From: Guptibacillus hwajinpoensis
GTDB lineage: Bacteria > Bacillota > Bacilli > Bacillales > Guptibacillaceae
Strand: one strand, 5' to 3'
Length of the DNA stretch: 64,000 nt
Assembly: GCF_029277305.1 (NCBI RefSeq)
Contig: NZ_CP119526.1
Below are positions 7,972-16,542 of this stretch, piece after piece. Each line of letters opens with the position of its first letter. Positions within the stretch are counted from its first letter, which is position 1. The position numbers and the translations under genes were made by a program. The notes beneath the pieces were generated by a model. The model was not told where the DNA came from and did not search any database. It was given only the letters and a program-made list of their open reading frames with translations.

Positions 7972-9613
7972 GTATGTCCGTATTACGGGTGGAAATTTTG
8001 GAATAAGAGCTGAATATACAGAACAGAAGTTAAAAGAATATATGTGCAATCCCTTAATCGAATCTCTTCCACCAATACTCTCAGAAGACGAAGTAATTGA
8101 CCAGCTCTCCTTTTTTCCAGAATTCAATTTCAAAGAGAGAGAGCTCTCTGCCAGCTACCGTTATCATGTAATTTCTCGTTTATTCAGTTATTTTCAGCCT
8201 TTTAATAAACATATTGATTTGGAGCAACGTATTTCAAGAGTTATACGGCAAGGGTATATTGCGAGAAATCCCTTTTGGCGTCACCAGGCTGAATGGCAGC
8301 ATCATAGTTATCAAGCATTAAAGAAAGGACAACTTGTCAAGAGTGCGCCCTCAGACTTTAGAAGAACGGCGATAGGGTTCACAATGTTAGGGATATCCGG
8401 TATAGGTAAAACAACAGCGATTGATCAGGTATTGTCTTTGTATCCTCAGGTTATTATTCACTCTAAATACATGCAAAATCATTTTAATTTGTTTCAATTG
8501 TCTTGGTTGAAAATAGACTGCCCGTTTGATGGTTCAATAAAAGGGATGTGTGTAGCATTTTTTGCGAAAATCGATGAGTTATTAGGTACAAATTATTTTA
8601 AGAAATTCGGTAGCCGTTCTAACTCAACCGATACAATGCTCCAACATATGAATCATTTAGCAAGGCTTCATGCGATCGGGGTATTAATTATCGATGAGAT
8701 ACAACATTTAAGTCTTGCAAGAAGCGGTGGTTCCGATAAAATGCTGAATTTCTTTGTAACTTTGGTAAACACGATTGGGGTCCCAGTTATTCTTATTGGT
8801 ACCAATAAAGCTGTATCGATTCTTCAAAGTGAATTCAGACAAGCTCGAAGAGGCAGTGGGCAGGGTGATATGATATGGAATCAAATGCCCAAAGATGAGA
8901 TGTGGGATTTGTTTATTGAAGGAATGTGGGAGTTTCAATGGACAAAAAACACTACTATCTTGACCAAAGAAATAAATGACCTTCTTTATGAAGAAAGTCA
9001 GGGTATCTTGGATATAGCTAAAAAGCTTTATATGATTTCACAACTTAGGGCAATCAACACAGGAAAAGAAAAAATCACCTCCAGACTTATAAAACAGGTA
9101 GCAAGTGATAGTTTCAAGCTTGTACAGCCCATGATGAAAGCGTTGAAATCAGGAAATCCACTTAAAATTGCCGAGTATGAAGACATTCGACCTATTGACT
9201 ACGATGAATTTGTGGAACAATACAGAGAGACGATAGATCTAAAAGAACAGATTCGCCAACAAAAGATAATAGAATCGAAAAAAAGAAAGAAACAAACTTC
9301 TTCCCTCAAAGAGAAGGTTGTTGTCATGCTACTTAATTTGGACGTTGAAGCAGAAAAGGCACAAGAACTTACAGAAAGGGCGATTAAAACATTAGGCATA
9401 GAAACCAAGCCTGCGTTGATTGTTAATGAAGTATTAAACAATCTTAATCAGGTCGACAACAACCAAAAACAGAGAAAACAAAAAAATACCAACAAGAAAG
9501 ATAAAAGAGACCTCCGCTTTCTTTTAGAAAAGGGTAGAAAAGAAAAGCTTTCTGCGTATGAAATTTTTCTTGACTTTGGAATTATTAAAAACGATTATGA
9601 AGATGCTGGATGA
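7955..9613 (+). CDS. tnsC: Tn7-like AAA+ regulator TnsC
   Basis: TnsC is the ATPase that links the target selector (TnsD) to the TnsAB transposase. The 552-aa protein carries Walker A GISGIGKT (146-153) and Walker B VLIIDEIQ (243-250), then the sensor region (VILIGTNKA). The N-terminal 130 residues and the basic, low-complexity C-terminal 130 residues (many K, Q and E) match the partner-binding extensions of Tn7 TnsC rather than the short form of Tn5053/CAST elements. It starts inside tnsB (17-bp overlap), and its stop is 11 bp before tnsD. Confidence 0.95.
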   Translation: MLDEGKYVRITGGNFGIRAEYTEQKLKEYMCNPLIESLPPILSEDEVIDQLSFFPEFNFKERELSASYRYHVISRLFSYFQPFNKHIDLEQRISRVIRQGYIARNPFWRHQAEWQHHSYQALKKGQLVKSAPSDFRRTAIGFTMLGISGIGKTTAIDQVLSLYPQVIIHSKYMQNHFNLFQLSWLKIDCPFDGSIKGMCVAFFAKIDELLGTNYFKKFGSRSNSTDTMLQHMNHLARLHAIGVLIIDEIQHLSLARSGGSDKMLNFFVTLVNTIGVPVILIGTNKAVSILQSEFRQARRGSGQGDMIWNQMPKDEMWDLFIEGMWEFQWTKNTTILTKEINDLLYEESQGILDIAKKLYMISQLRAINTGKEKITSRLIKQVASDSFKLVQPMMKALKSGNPLKIAEYEDIRPIDYDEFVEQYRETIDLKEQIRQQKIIESKKRKKQTSSLKEKVVVMLLNLDVEAEKAQELTERAIKTLGIETKPALIVNEVLNNLNQVDNNQKQRKQKNTNKKDKRDLRFLLEKGRKEKLSAYEIFLDFGIIKNDYEDAG

Positions 9614-9624
9614 GGTGAAAATTC

Positions 9625-11550
9625 TTGTTAGTCCACTTTCCTACTCCATACCCTGATGAATTGCTTTATAGTTTATTTGCCCGTTATCACAAAAACGCAG
9701 GAACCTTGAGTCCGAAACAAACAATTAAGGAGCTGTTTGGTACAATCACTAATCGAGCTGTAGTTGATCTTCAAGGGAATATTGGAACACTTACCCAAAG
9801 ACTGAAAACTTCAAAGATAAGCTCACAGGAAGTCATCGAAAATCATACGCTTTATCCGATTTATAGACCATTCATCCCTCCTGACCGATCAAACGATATT
9901 ATTAAAAGTATGATTCAAAACAATGGAGGTTCTATTCATACAAGAACAGGGATATCTGCAAGTAACATAAAACCATTTAATTATTTAAGATATTGTCCTT
10001 CCTGTTGTGAAGATGACTTCGATAAATATGGAGAGACTTACTGGCATCGTATACACCAGGTTCCGGGAGTTTTGGTTTGTCCAATACACAGTGTCCCTAT
10101 CCGGAACAGTTCGGCTTTAATTAAACACGCTAATCAACATGAGTTCATTATTGCTAATAAAATTACCTGTTCAAATAATGCTGAGAGAATTCTCCCCCTT
10201 GAGCTAATAAAACCACTTTTTGAATTAGCTAAGATTTTGCAATGGATTCTTAATAACAATCTTCGACCTCGATCCTTAAACTTCTATCGAACACATTACA
10301 TCGAAAGACTAAAGGAGAGGGGGCTTGCAACTTATTCAAACAGGATAAGAAAAAAAGAATGGTATAGCTCCTTTCAAGGGAGGTTTAATGCTGAATTTTT
10401 AGAGATGATTCAGTCCGAAGTAAACATAAAAGAAGACTGCGACTGGTTAACTATGATTATGCAAAAACATCGAAGATCTTTTCATCCAGTTCGCCACGCT
10501 CTTATTATGCTCTATTTTTCTGAGCCAGCTGAATGTTTCTTCGATAGACCAATTAAACATCTTCCTTTTGGTGAAGGTCCATGGCGTTGCTTAAACAAAA
10601 TTTGTACAGAGTATAACCAAAATGTGATCAAGAATGAATCCATTACTTATTGCAATGAAACAAAGCGTCCAGTGGGTACGTTTTGTTGTAATTATTGCGG
10701 TTTTATTTATTCAAGGAGAGGTCCTGACAGACAATCTTCTGACTCTTTTAAGATTGGTCGAGTAAAAGAATTTGGTTTTCTGTTTGATCAGAAATTAAGG
10801 GAACTTACTGGTGAAGGTAATTCATTGCGTTACATCGCAAGTAAGCTGGCTGTTGATCCAATGACTGTAAAAAGGAGAGCACTAATGTTAGACTTGAATT
10901 TTTCATGGGAGGGCGAAAAGAAAGAAGAAGCGTTAAAAAAAGAGTGTTATTCTTTTTCATCAGTTGAAGAACAAGATAATCTTTCTAGTTATAAAAATAA
11001 ACATCGTACCGTATGGACAGAATTGCAATTGGAATTTGCCGATTATAGTAAAACTCAATTGCGTTCTCTTCGTCCCGATACGTTTATATGGCTTTACCGT
11101 AATGATGAAAATTGGCTTAAAGACAATTCTCCTAAAAAGGTAAGGAAAGCTCCTTCGAATAAGCGCGTTGACTGGGAGCTGCGAGATAAAGAAATCCTTC
11201 ATCAGGCTCAATATTTAATAAAGAACTGGGATAAGAGCAATCAAAAACCGACAAGAAGAACAATAACTTCAATTGCTCGATTATTAAATAAAACAACAAT
11301 GTTATCAACTTATGAAGATAAACTTCCATTAACAATGTCATATCTTCATAAGGAGGTTGAAACCCTTGAGGATTTTCAAATAAAAAGAGTGCAGTGGGTT
11401 ATAAAAGAATTAAAGAAAAATAACGAAGAAGTTCGTGAATGGAAAGTTTATAGAAAGGCAGGACTTAGAAAAAGCGTTGCGAAACGTGTGCAAAATGCCA
11501 TTTCGGAAGCTGTCTATATCTACGAACTTGATGAAAAGGAGCATCTTTAG
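9625..11550 (+). CDS. tnsD: Tn7-like target selector TnsD (TniQ family)
   Basis: TnsD recognises the 3' end of glmS and recruits TnsC to the attTn7 site. The 641-aa protein opens with the TniQ domain (FPTPYPDELLYSLFARY) and a Cys/His zinc finger (C124-x2-C127 ... C152-x2-H155, in YCPSC and CPIHSVP). A second zinc site CNETKRP...CCNYC is followed by a helix-turn-helix (LRYIASKLAVDPMTVKRRA), and the long C-terminal part would read the DNA. The length and two-part layout fit TnsD rather than short TniQ. TTG at 9625 follows GAGGTG at 9612-9617. The insertion position after glmS agrees with this function. Confidence 0.93.
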   Translation: MLVHFPTPYPDELLYSLFARYHKNAGTLSPKQTIKELFGTITNRAVVDLQGNIGTLTQRLKTSKISSQEVIENHTLYPIYRPFIPPDRSNDIIKSMIQNNGGSIHTRTGISASNIKPFNYLRYCPSCCEDDFDKYGETYWHRIHQVPGVLVCPIHSVPIRNSSALIKHANQHEFIIANKITCSNNAERILPLELIKPLFELAKILQWILNNNLRPRSLNFYRTHYIERLKERGLATYSNRIRKKEWYSSFQGRFNAEFLEMIQSEVNIKEDCDWLTMIMQKHRRSFHPVRHALIMLYFSEPAECFFDRPIKHLPFGEGPWRCLNKICTEYNQNVIKNESITYCNETKRPVGTFCCNYCGFIYSRRGPDRQSSDSFKIGRVKEFGFLFDQKLRELTGEGNSLRYIASKLAVDPMTVKRRALMLDLNFSWEGEKKEEALKKECYSFSSVEEQDNLSSYKNKHRTVWTELQLEFADYSKTQLRSLRPDTFIWLYRNDENWLKDNSPKKVRKAPSNKRVDWELRDKEILHQAQYLIKNWDKSNQKPTRRTITSIARLLNKTTMLSTYEDKLPLTMSYLHKEVETLEDFQIKRVQWVIKELKKNNEEVREWKVYRKAGLRKSVAKRVQNAISEAVYIYELDEKEHL

Positions 11551-11560
11551 ATGCTCCTTT
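11535..11560. terminator. Terminator at the end of the tns operon
   Basis: A 12-bp perfect stem, AAAGGAGCATCT (11535-11546) with AGATGCTCCTTT (11549-11560), includes the tnsD stop codon. The tail is only weakly T-rich. It separates tnsD from the convergent ATPase gene. Confidence 0.7.
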
Positions 11561-11568
11561 AATTATAA

Positions 11569-14139
11569 TCATCTGAATTCTTTGTAAAAAACCTCCAAAT
11601 GGTCTAAGTCTTCCTGTATTTCTTCTATACTTGGCGTAATTCTCCCTATTGCCGACGACTCATCATGAACCATCATCGAGGATTTAGTCATTCCTGCATT
11701 TACTTTTTCAATAAGCTCTTCTGAAATTTTTGCTTCACGAAGTCGTTGTGTTTTAACACTGGCATCAAATCTTTCTACAACACCGCCAATCATTAATTCT
11801 TCGACCGCTCGCTCCCATCCTTCGCGTAAAAGCATGTAGAAGGTCTTTACTTCTTTATAGTAAATATCTGGATCCAAATCCTGTTCCATTTTCTTCAATT
11901 TTGGTAATTCATTCTTCAAGTATTTAATTCTGCTTTTAATTGGTTGGGCTACCCAAGGGAATTCAGTTTTTGCTATGCCTGCTCGATTTCCAATCCGTCT
12001 AACTGTACAACAGGAATTATCTATTCCATAAAGCTTTGCATATTTTTGAAGAGTGTGCAAGAAGACGATATCGTGGGTGAAAATGATTACTTGTCGTTTA
12101 TTAGACTCTTTAATTAGTCTATGTGCTACATATTCCCTCCTTCCTTGGTCTAAAGAAGATACTGGGTCGTCTAAAATGATACCTCCATTAGTTGGCAGTG
12201 CCGATATCTCTGCAAGGAAAAAAGCTAAAGATAATGCCTTTCGTTCACCTTCACTAAGAACATCACTTAAGTTGACCTTAGTGTCAGTATCAAGGGTTAA
12301 TCTTATTGATGTTTTCCCTTTCGTTCCTCTGCTTTTAATATTGAATAAAACATTGTCACAACGAAGAGCTCTAAGCTCTTCATCAATGGTTTCCTTGAAT
12401 TGATCTGTGAGGAATTCATTCGCTAACTCGTTATATTTCCTGGTTAGCTTTGTCGTGTCTAAAGTCTTTATAGCTTCTTCAATTAAGTAGAGGTTTTTTT
12501 TGATAGGTAAAATTTCTTTAATTAAATTAATGTTTTCATGAGCTGTTTTTTTATCATATAAATGGTTTTTTTCTGCCATGAGGTCTTCTTTGTTGTTTTT
12601 TTTAGTTAATTCTTGCTTTCTGTTTAGCTCAGACTTCTTTGTGATTACCCATTGATCTAGTTGTTCAAGTGTAGGAGCTATTTCTTCTAATGTAGGTAGC
12701 TGCTCCATTCGGTCAGTTTCAGGTTCAAGAAAAGTTGAACATATACTATTGGCAGCACGTATATATTTTTCGATTTGAATTTCAATGTTGGGATTTTCAT
12801 CATATAGATAACTTCTTATCGTTGAATTCTCAACTTTATCAATAGGTAAAGATCTAATAGCAGTTAAGAATCCATCCTGCTTTCTTTTTAATACTTTTGC
12901 TCTTTTACTTAAGTTATTAGATATGAATTCATGGAATGTCGCAAATCTTGCTTTAGCATCCTTATCGAGTTCTTGTTGGCATAGTAAACACCTTGCTTCA
13001 TCATCAACGTTAGGAAAGTCACTTTCCGGATACGCAATTTTGTTAAACTCAAGTGCTGCATTCCATAAATTCTTCCAAGGAGAAGAACCAACACCAGATA
13101 ATGGTTGTTGAACAAAAGCTTCTTGTGAGAGGATGGCTAAACTTTCTTGTACATCCAGGTATTCTTGATAAATGGATTGATTGCTTTGAAGTGTTTCTTC
13201 TGATAAAACCTCTCTAATTGAATGAATATCTTTCTTTAATAATTCAACCTCTCTAATTTTTCTTTCTAATTCTCTAATTGCTTTCTGGGGATCATTACTT
13301 AAAACTAATTGCAAGTCTTCATTAACTTGGTCAAGGCGCACCGAGTCTTCTCTGGTAAAGGTGCAATAATCCTCAATTTCTTTTTCTTTGGTTTTATATG
13401 AAATTGATTCAAAAAACTTCTTGAGATTGTGATCTTTTACTAAGTGAGTAAGGTCCGGTAGCTTCTTTAAGAATGGTTCTTTTCTTCCTTCTAAGGAGTC
13501 TTTGAGTTTACTTTGATGGTTAGCAAGACTGTCGAAAATATTTAGTTCTGTAGGAATAAATACAACTTTGTTTTCTGATTCAGCATAAACTTTAGCACAG
13601 TCTGTATCAAAGGTGCTTATAGTAGAAAGAACAGGTTCAGGGGGGGTATTTGGAACACGGTTGATTACTTGGTAGGCTTTATCTGGGTTCTGAATATGAA
13701 TTTGTGCTCTTCCAGGGTATTCCTCCTCTGTGTAGATATTAGGGTGAATTTTGACGTTGTTATCAACTGCTCTGCAAGCTTGTTTTAACACTTTTGCATA
13801 ACTTGATTTTCCAGCAGAGTTGTCTCCGTAAATTACAGTCAGTCCATCGAGAGAAAACTTTAATTCATTATCCGAATCAATTGCTGCTATATTTTCGAAG
13901 TTATTGAGTTTATCTATTTTTACCGCTTCGGAATTTTGTTTATCTGGTATATGTTTTTTCTCTAGCTTACTTCGTTCGGTATTATTAGTAATTACTCCAA
14001 ATTCAAAAAGAATATTATCTGCAACCAATTCTAATTCCTCTGAGCTCAATGTTTTCTTCTCATAAAGCCTTCTAACTAAGTCATTTTGCCATTCCGGCAG
14101 AGTAGAACTCCAAGACCAAATTTCATTATGTAGATTCAA
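11569..14139 (-). CDS. RloC/PrrC-like SMC-type ATPase with candidate anticodon-nuclease domain
   Basis: An 856-aa cytoplasmic ABC-class ATPase of the AAA_13/Rad50-like type. Visible parts: Walker A GDNSAGKS (105-112), a long helical middle (about 260-570) interrupted by a CxxC hook (C384-L-L-C387), ABC signature LSEGERKALS (628-637), Walker B GGIILDD (652-658) and H-loop FTHD (His689). The last 90 residues contain Arg772-x3-Glu776 and His825, the same order as the R-x3-E...H catalytic triad of the PrrC and RloC tRNA anticodon nucleases. This suggests a self-targeting tRNA cutter released when DNA damage or phage is sensed. Spacing to the His (49 residues) is longer than in PrrC, so nuclease activity is inference; other hook ATPases of defence islands are the alternative. 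It is divergent from the PIN pair. Confidence 0.75.
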   Translation of the reverse strand: MNLHNEIWSWSSTLPEWQNDLVRRLYEKKTLSSEELELVADNILFEFGVITNNTERSKLEKKHIPDKQNSEAVKIDKLNNFENIAAIDSDNELKFSLDGLTVIYGDNSAGKSSYAKVLKQACRAVDNNVKIHPNIYTEEEYPGRAQIHIQNPDKAYQVINRVPNTPPEPVLSTISTFDTDCAKVYAESENKVVFIPTELNIFDSLANHQSKLKDSLEGRKEPFLKKLPDLTHLVKDHNLKKFFESISYKTKEKEIEDYCTFTREDSVRLDQVNEDLQLVLSNDPQKAIRELERKIREVELLKKDIHSIREVLSEETLQSNQSIYQEYLDVQESLAILSQEAFVQQPLSGVGSSPWKNLWNAALEFNKIAYPESDFPNVDDEARCLLCQQELDKDAKARFATFHEFISNNLSKRAKVLKRKQDGFLTAIRSLPIDKVENSTIRSYLYDENPNIEIQIEKYIRAANSICSTFLEPETDRMEQLPTLEEIAPTLEQLDQWVITKKSELNRKQELTKKNNKEDLMAEKNHLYDKKTAHENINLIKEILPIKKNLYLIEEAIKTLDTTKLTRKYNELANEFLTDQFKETIDEELRALRCDNVLFNIKSRGTKGKTSIRLTLDTDTKVNLSDVLSEGERKALSLAFFLAEISALPTNGGIILDDPVSSLDQGRREYVAHRLIKESNKRQVIIFTHDIVFLHTLQKYAKLYGIDNSCCTVRRIGNRAGIAKTEFPWVAQPIKSRIKYLKNELPKLKKMEQDLDPDIYYKEVKTFYMLLREGWERAVEELMIGGVVERFDASVKTQRLREAKISEELIEKVNAGMTKSSMMVHDESSAIGRITPSIEEIQEDLDHLEVFYKEFR

Positions 14140-14376
14140 AATATTCCCTCCTTTAAGTCAACTTTAGCCCAAAAAAGCCTGAGCAACAAGAGGATTTTGG
14201 GAGGTATTACCTTTTTGGAATGACCATTATAATATGTGAATCAGTGGATAGCTGGATGAGGAAAGGGGTATAGACCTTTAGGTGAAAGGAGAAGATGCTA
14301 ATATTAGAAAGTTGTTCTGTTATCAAAGTTACAGTAATAAAAATTAATAATAAATCTATAAGGAGGCTATCTTGGC

Positions 14377-14598
14377 ATGGACAAGTGGTCTTTAGCACTT
14401 TATAATAAAAGTAATAAAAAGGAAATAGGAGTGATTCGAATGGCGGCAGCTCCTTTTACGGAAGTACAACCTAATAATGCAAGTGGCAATCACAAACTAA
14501 AAGAGAAACCTAAAAGCATTATGGAATTAAGAAAAAGACTCGCAGTGGATACCTTACCTAACCATTCTCTTATCGATCTATATAAGAAGGGGAAATGA
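14377..14598 (+). CDS. Small antitoxin-like protein paired with a PIN nuclease
   Basis: A 73-aa basic protein with no recognised domain, ending in LRKRLAVDTLPNHSLIDLYKKGK. Its stop overlaps the start of the PIN gene (ATGA), the usual layout of an antitoxin-toxin pair. Two starts are possible: ATG at 14377 behind AGGAGG (14361-14366, 10 nt spacing), and ATG at 14440 behind AGGAG (14427-14431, 8 nt spacing), which would give 52 aa starting MAAAPFTEVQ. The C-terminal segment is the likely toxin-binding part. The antitoxin role is inferred from position and size. Confidence 0.65.
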   Translation: MDKWSLALYNKSNKKEIGVIRMAAAPFTEVQPNNASGNHKLKEKPKSIMELRKRLAVDTLPNHSLIDLYKKGK

Positions 14599-15320
14599 TG
14601 AAGAATTTCGTCGACTTTTTTAGTGATATTAAAAACGATAATTTTCATCAGAAGTCTATCTATGTTGATGCTTGCATTCTTTTAGCTTTTTTAGATGGAA
14701 GAGACGTCAATGGTGATAAAGTTGCTGAGGCTCTAGAAAAGTGGGGCGAAGATGGTATTGGCACTTTAGGAATTAGTAACCATGTCATAAGCGAAGTAGT
14801 ACATAAACTCTTTGTGAACGATATTTACAAAGTTATTAATCTTACCTATCGTAAATTAAGGAAGAATGAAGTATTAAAAAAAGAGGAAGATGATTTTATA
14901 GGTGATTTACAAACTGCCCGTAATTTGATGAGTTTAGTTGAGCATCAGGAGTTAGAGCGTTTATATAATGGAAGAAGAACTAATATTAATATTGGCGAAG
15001 TTATAAAAAACTATAAGCGATCCTTTATCGACCGCCAAAAGTTGAGCCATTATTATAGTTCAGCCCAAAACACTTTCGAAATATTCCTTAATTCATTGCA
15101 TAATGATTTTGGGATTGATGTATCTCATTTGTCCTCAGATAAAGAGTCTTATTTCTTTGCCCATCAATATATGAAAGATTTCCAACTAGAAATTACTGAT
15201 GCACTACACTTAGCAATAACTAAGCAGAATAGTTTTGACTTTTTCGCAACCTTAGATGGAGACTTTATTCATGATTTATATGAAGGACTTGATATGACTC
15301 GTATCTTAAGAATTGCTTGA
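14595..15320 (+). CDS. PIN-domain nuclease, probable toxin or defence effector
   Basis: A 241-aa PIN-fold ribonuclease. The acidic site is visible: Asp25 (IYVDACILL), Glu67 (HVISEVVHK), Asp202 (EITDALHLA) and Asp221 (FATLDGDF). It is about 100 residues longer than a standard VapC, with a helical insert between Glu67 and Asp202 (including the charged segment around 80-165). It is coupled to the small upstream gene by an ATGA overlap. It lies last before the transposon's distal end, the usual cargo slot of Tn7-like elements. It may stabilise the element or act in abortive infection; the nuclease fold is well supported, the role is inferred. Confidence 0.82.
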   Translation: MMKNFVDFFSDIKNDNFHQKSIYVDACILLAFLDGRDVNGDKVAEALEKWGEDGIGTLGISNHVISEVVHKLFVNDIYKVINLTYRKLRKNEVLKKEEDDFIGDLQTARNLMSLVEHQELERLYNGRRTNINIGEVIKNYKRSFIDRQKLSHYYSSAQNTFEIFLNSLHNDFGIDVSHLSSDKESYFFAHQYMKDFQLEITDALHLAITKQNSFDFFATLDGDFIHDLYEGLDMTRILRIA

Positions 15321-15338
15321 TATTTATTTTTACGCCTG

Positions 15339-15467
15339 TAGTACCCGACTTTATTTAACTGTAAAAGAACTTCTGGTTCCCAACTTTAATTATTGAAAAA
15401 GTTATATTGAAACGCAAAATAGCGGGTTGCTGTATTTTACAGTACCCGACTTTTTTTTTACTTTACA
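15339..15467 (+). repeat. Tn7-like left end: three spaced TnsB-type sites
   Basis: Three copies of (G/C)(T/G)(A/T)CCC(G/A)ACTTT, inverted relative to those at the glmS side, lie at 15339-15352 (TAGTACCCGACTTT), 15374-15387 (TGGTTCCCAACTTT) and 15440-15453 (CAGTACCCGACTTT). The terminus TACA ends at 15467. Three separated sites are the pattern of the Tn7 left end. An imperfect hairpin (CGGGTTGCTGTA with TACAGTACCCG) and T run overlap the outermost site and may also terminate the PIN transcript. Confidence 0.88.
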
Positions 15468-15472
15468 CTTTT
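15468..15472. repeat. Target-site duplication (distal side)
   Basis: CTTTT directly after the terminal ACA, identical to 464-468. Confidence 0.92.
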
Positions 15473-15679
15473 CTTAAAGAGTGTTGCTATTAAATTAGTG
15501 GTCAATTTCCGCTCCAGGTGCTCGGGGCGGGCGGTGAGCCTCCTCGGCGCACAAAAACATTGCGCCTGTGGGGTCTCACCTGTCCGGCTAGTCCCGCAGG
15601 AGTCGAGCACCTTCCGCTTCAATTAGCTATGTATGGATCTTTAAAATTCTTCCAAAAACATGGCTACGAAAATAGCCAA
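15473..15679. repeat. Dispersed palindromic repeat, copy 1 (split by the transposon)
   Basis: This GC-rich palindromic segment matches the copy at 54197-54427 on the opposite strand, including CTCCTCGGCGCACAAAAACA and GTCCCGCAGGAGTCGAGCAC. It ends GAAAATAGCC. Its missing first bases, GGTTCTTTT, lie at 460-468 on the far side of the transposon, so the insertion point is inside the repeat's terminus. It has no coding content. Confidence 0.75.
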
Positions 15680-15686
15680 TAATAAT

Positions 15687-15719
15687 AACGGTCAGTTCAC
15701 TAACGAACTGGCCGTTTTT
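15687..15719 (+). terminator. Terminator, probably the native one for glmS
   Basis: AACGGTCAGTTC (15687-15698) pairs with GAACTGGCCGTT (15705-15716, one G-T pair), followed by Ts. It is the first strong terminator on the plus strand after the transposon, so before the insertion it would have ended the glmS transcript. Confidence 0.85.
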
Positions 15720-15799
15720 GATGTGCTTTCAATACATTCTAGGGTAAATGACTGGAGATGCTACAAACTGAATGCATTTTTAACTAAGGAGGATTCAAG

Positions 15800-16426
15800 A
15801 TGCAGCAACCCAATCAAGTAAATGAAATGCAGCAAAATAATCAGATGTCAAATGGACTTCAAGGTCATAACCATGGTGGACACGAACTATTTGATGCTCA
15901 TGAGGTTATTGCAGGTATCATTAGTATGCTTGACCATTATCAGCTATATGAGCAGCATGTGAAGGATGATGAACTAAAAGAAATGCTACAAAGGCAATCT
16001 TCATTTGTTACGACCATGTATAATACGATTGTACAAAGTTTTCAAACTGGTCAGGATCCTATGATACCAACTCAAAAATATGAAATGACCCAAAGCAATG
16101 AGGTTGTGTATGGGATAAAACCCGGTATGCCTAAGAAACCGAATCAATCTGTGAGTGAGCTTTCTGATAAAGGGTTATCGGCCTATATGTTGAGTCAAAC
16201 CAAATCATTGGCCTCTCTTTTAACGATGACAGCTCTTGAGATGACCAATCCAGTTCTACGTCGAGTTGTAGCAGATAGTGTACCAAATTTCATCGAACAA
16301 AGTTATGAAATCTTTCTTTACCAGAACAAACATGGCTATTATCAAGTCCCTCAACTAAGTGCACAGGATATGAACGCGATGCTTCAAAGCTATATCCCTG
16401 TTCAACAACAGGGAACACTTCAATAA
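15800..16426 (+). CDS. Spore coat protein, CotF family
   Basis: A 208-aa soluble protein. The first 30 residues are rich in Q, N, G and H (MQQPNQVNEMQQNNQMSNG, then GHNHGGHELFDAHE). A helical Coat_F-type core follows (about 35-180), and the tail is again Gln-rich. CotF-family proteins are ferritin-like helical bundles found in the coat of Bacillus spores. AAGGAGG lies 7 nt before the ATG, and it is a single-gene unit between terminators at 15687-15719 and 16434-16464. Expression in the mother cell is expected from the family; a sigma-K promoter was not identified. Confidence 0.8.
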   Translation: MQQPNQVNEMQQNNQMSNGLQGHNHGGHELFDAHEVIAGIISMLDHYQLYEQHVKDDELKEMLQRQSSFVTTMYNTIVQSFQTGQDPMIPTQKYEMTQSNEVVYGIKPGMPKKPNQSVSELSDKGLSAYMLSQTKSLASLLTMTALEMTNPVLRRVVADSVPNFIEQSYEIFLYQNKHGYYQVPQLSAQDMNAMLQSYIPVQQQGTLQ

Positions 16427-16433
16427 ACGAATC

Positions 16434-16464
16434 AAGCTGAACGTTTCTAACGTTCAGCTTTTTA
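16434..16464 (+). terminator. Terminator after the coat gene
   Basis: AAGCTGAACGT (16434-16444), loop TTCTA, ACGTTCAGCTT (16450-16460), then a T run. Confidence 0.9.
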
Positions 16465-16542
16465 TAATTGACGGTAACGATATTAATACTTCGATGCATG
16501 TCCGAATACAATGTTACGAATGAACCAGAAAGGTGGACGGAT

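Larger units (their letters stand above)
469..15467 (+). mobile_element. Tn7-like transposon in attTn7 downstream of glmS (14,999 bp)
   Basis: The element begins TGTA and ends TACA. Its two 28-bp termini align without gaps when read inward, sharing TGTA, an A-rich stretch and AAGT(T/C)GGG(A/T)ACTG. Flanking duplications are CTTTT/CTTTT. It encodes TnsA, TnsB, TnsC and TnsD in one operon pointing away from glmS. The glmS-proximal end has four tightly packed sites and the distal end three spaced ones, matching the right and left ends of Tn7 in both site number and orientation relative to glmS. No tnsE, second TniQ or CRISPR-Cas gene was seen. Cargo: an unknown 160-aa protein, an HNH nuclease, a trypsin-like protease, an RloC-like ATPase and a PIN nuclease pair. 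All four tns genes have intact frames and catalytic residues, so the element looks mobile. Confidence 0.95.

Noticed and set aside
469..15467. CRISPR-associated transposon or a tnsE-bearing element
   Set aside because: No Cas gene, array, guide RNA or tnsE was found; the only selector is a full-length TnsD and the site is attTn7.
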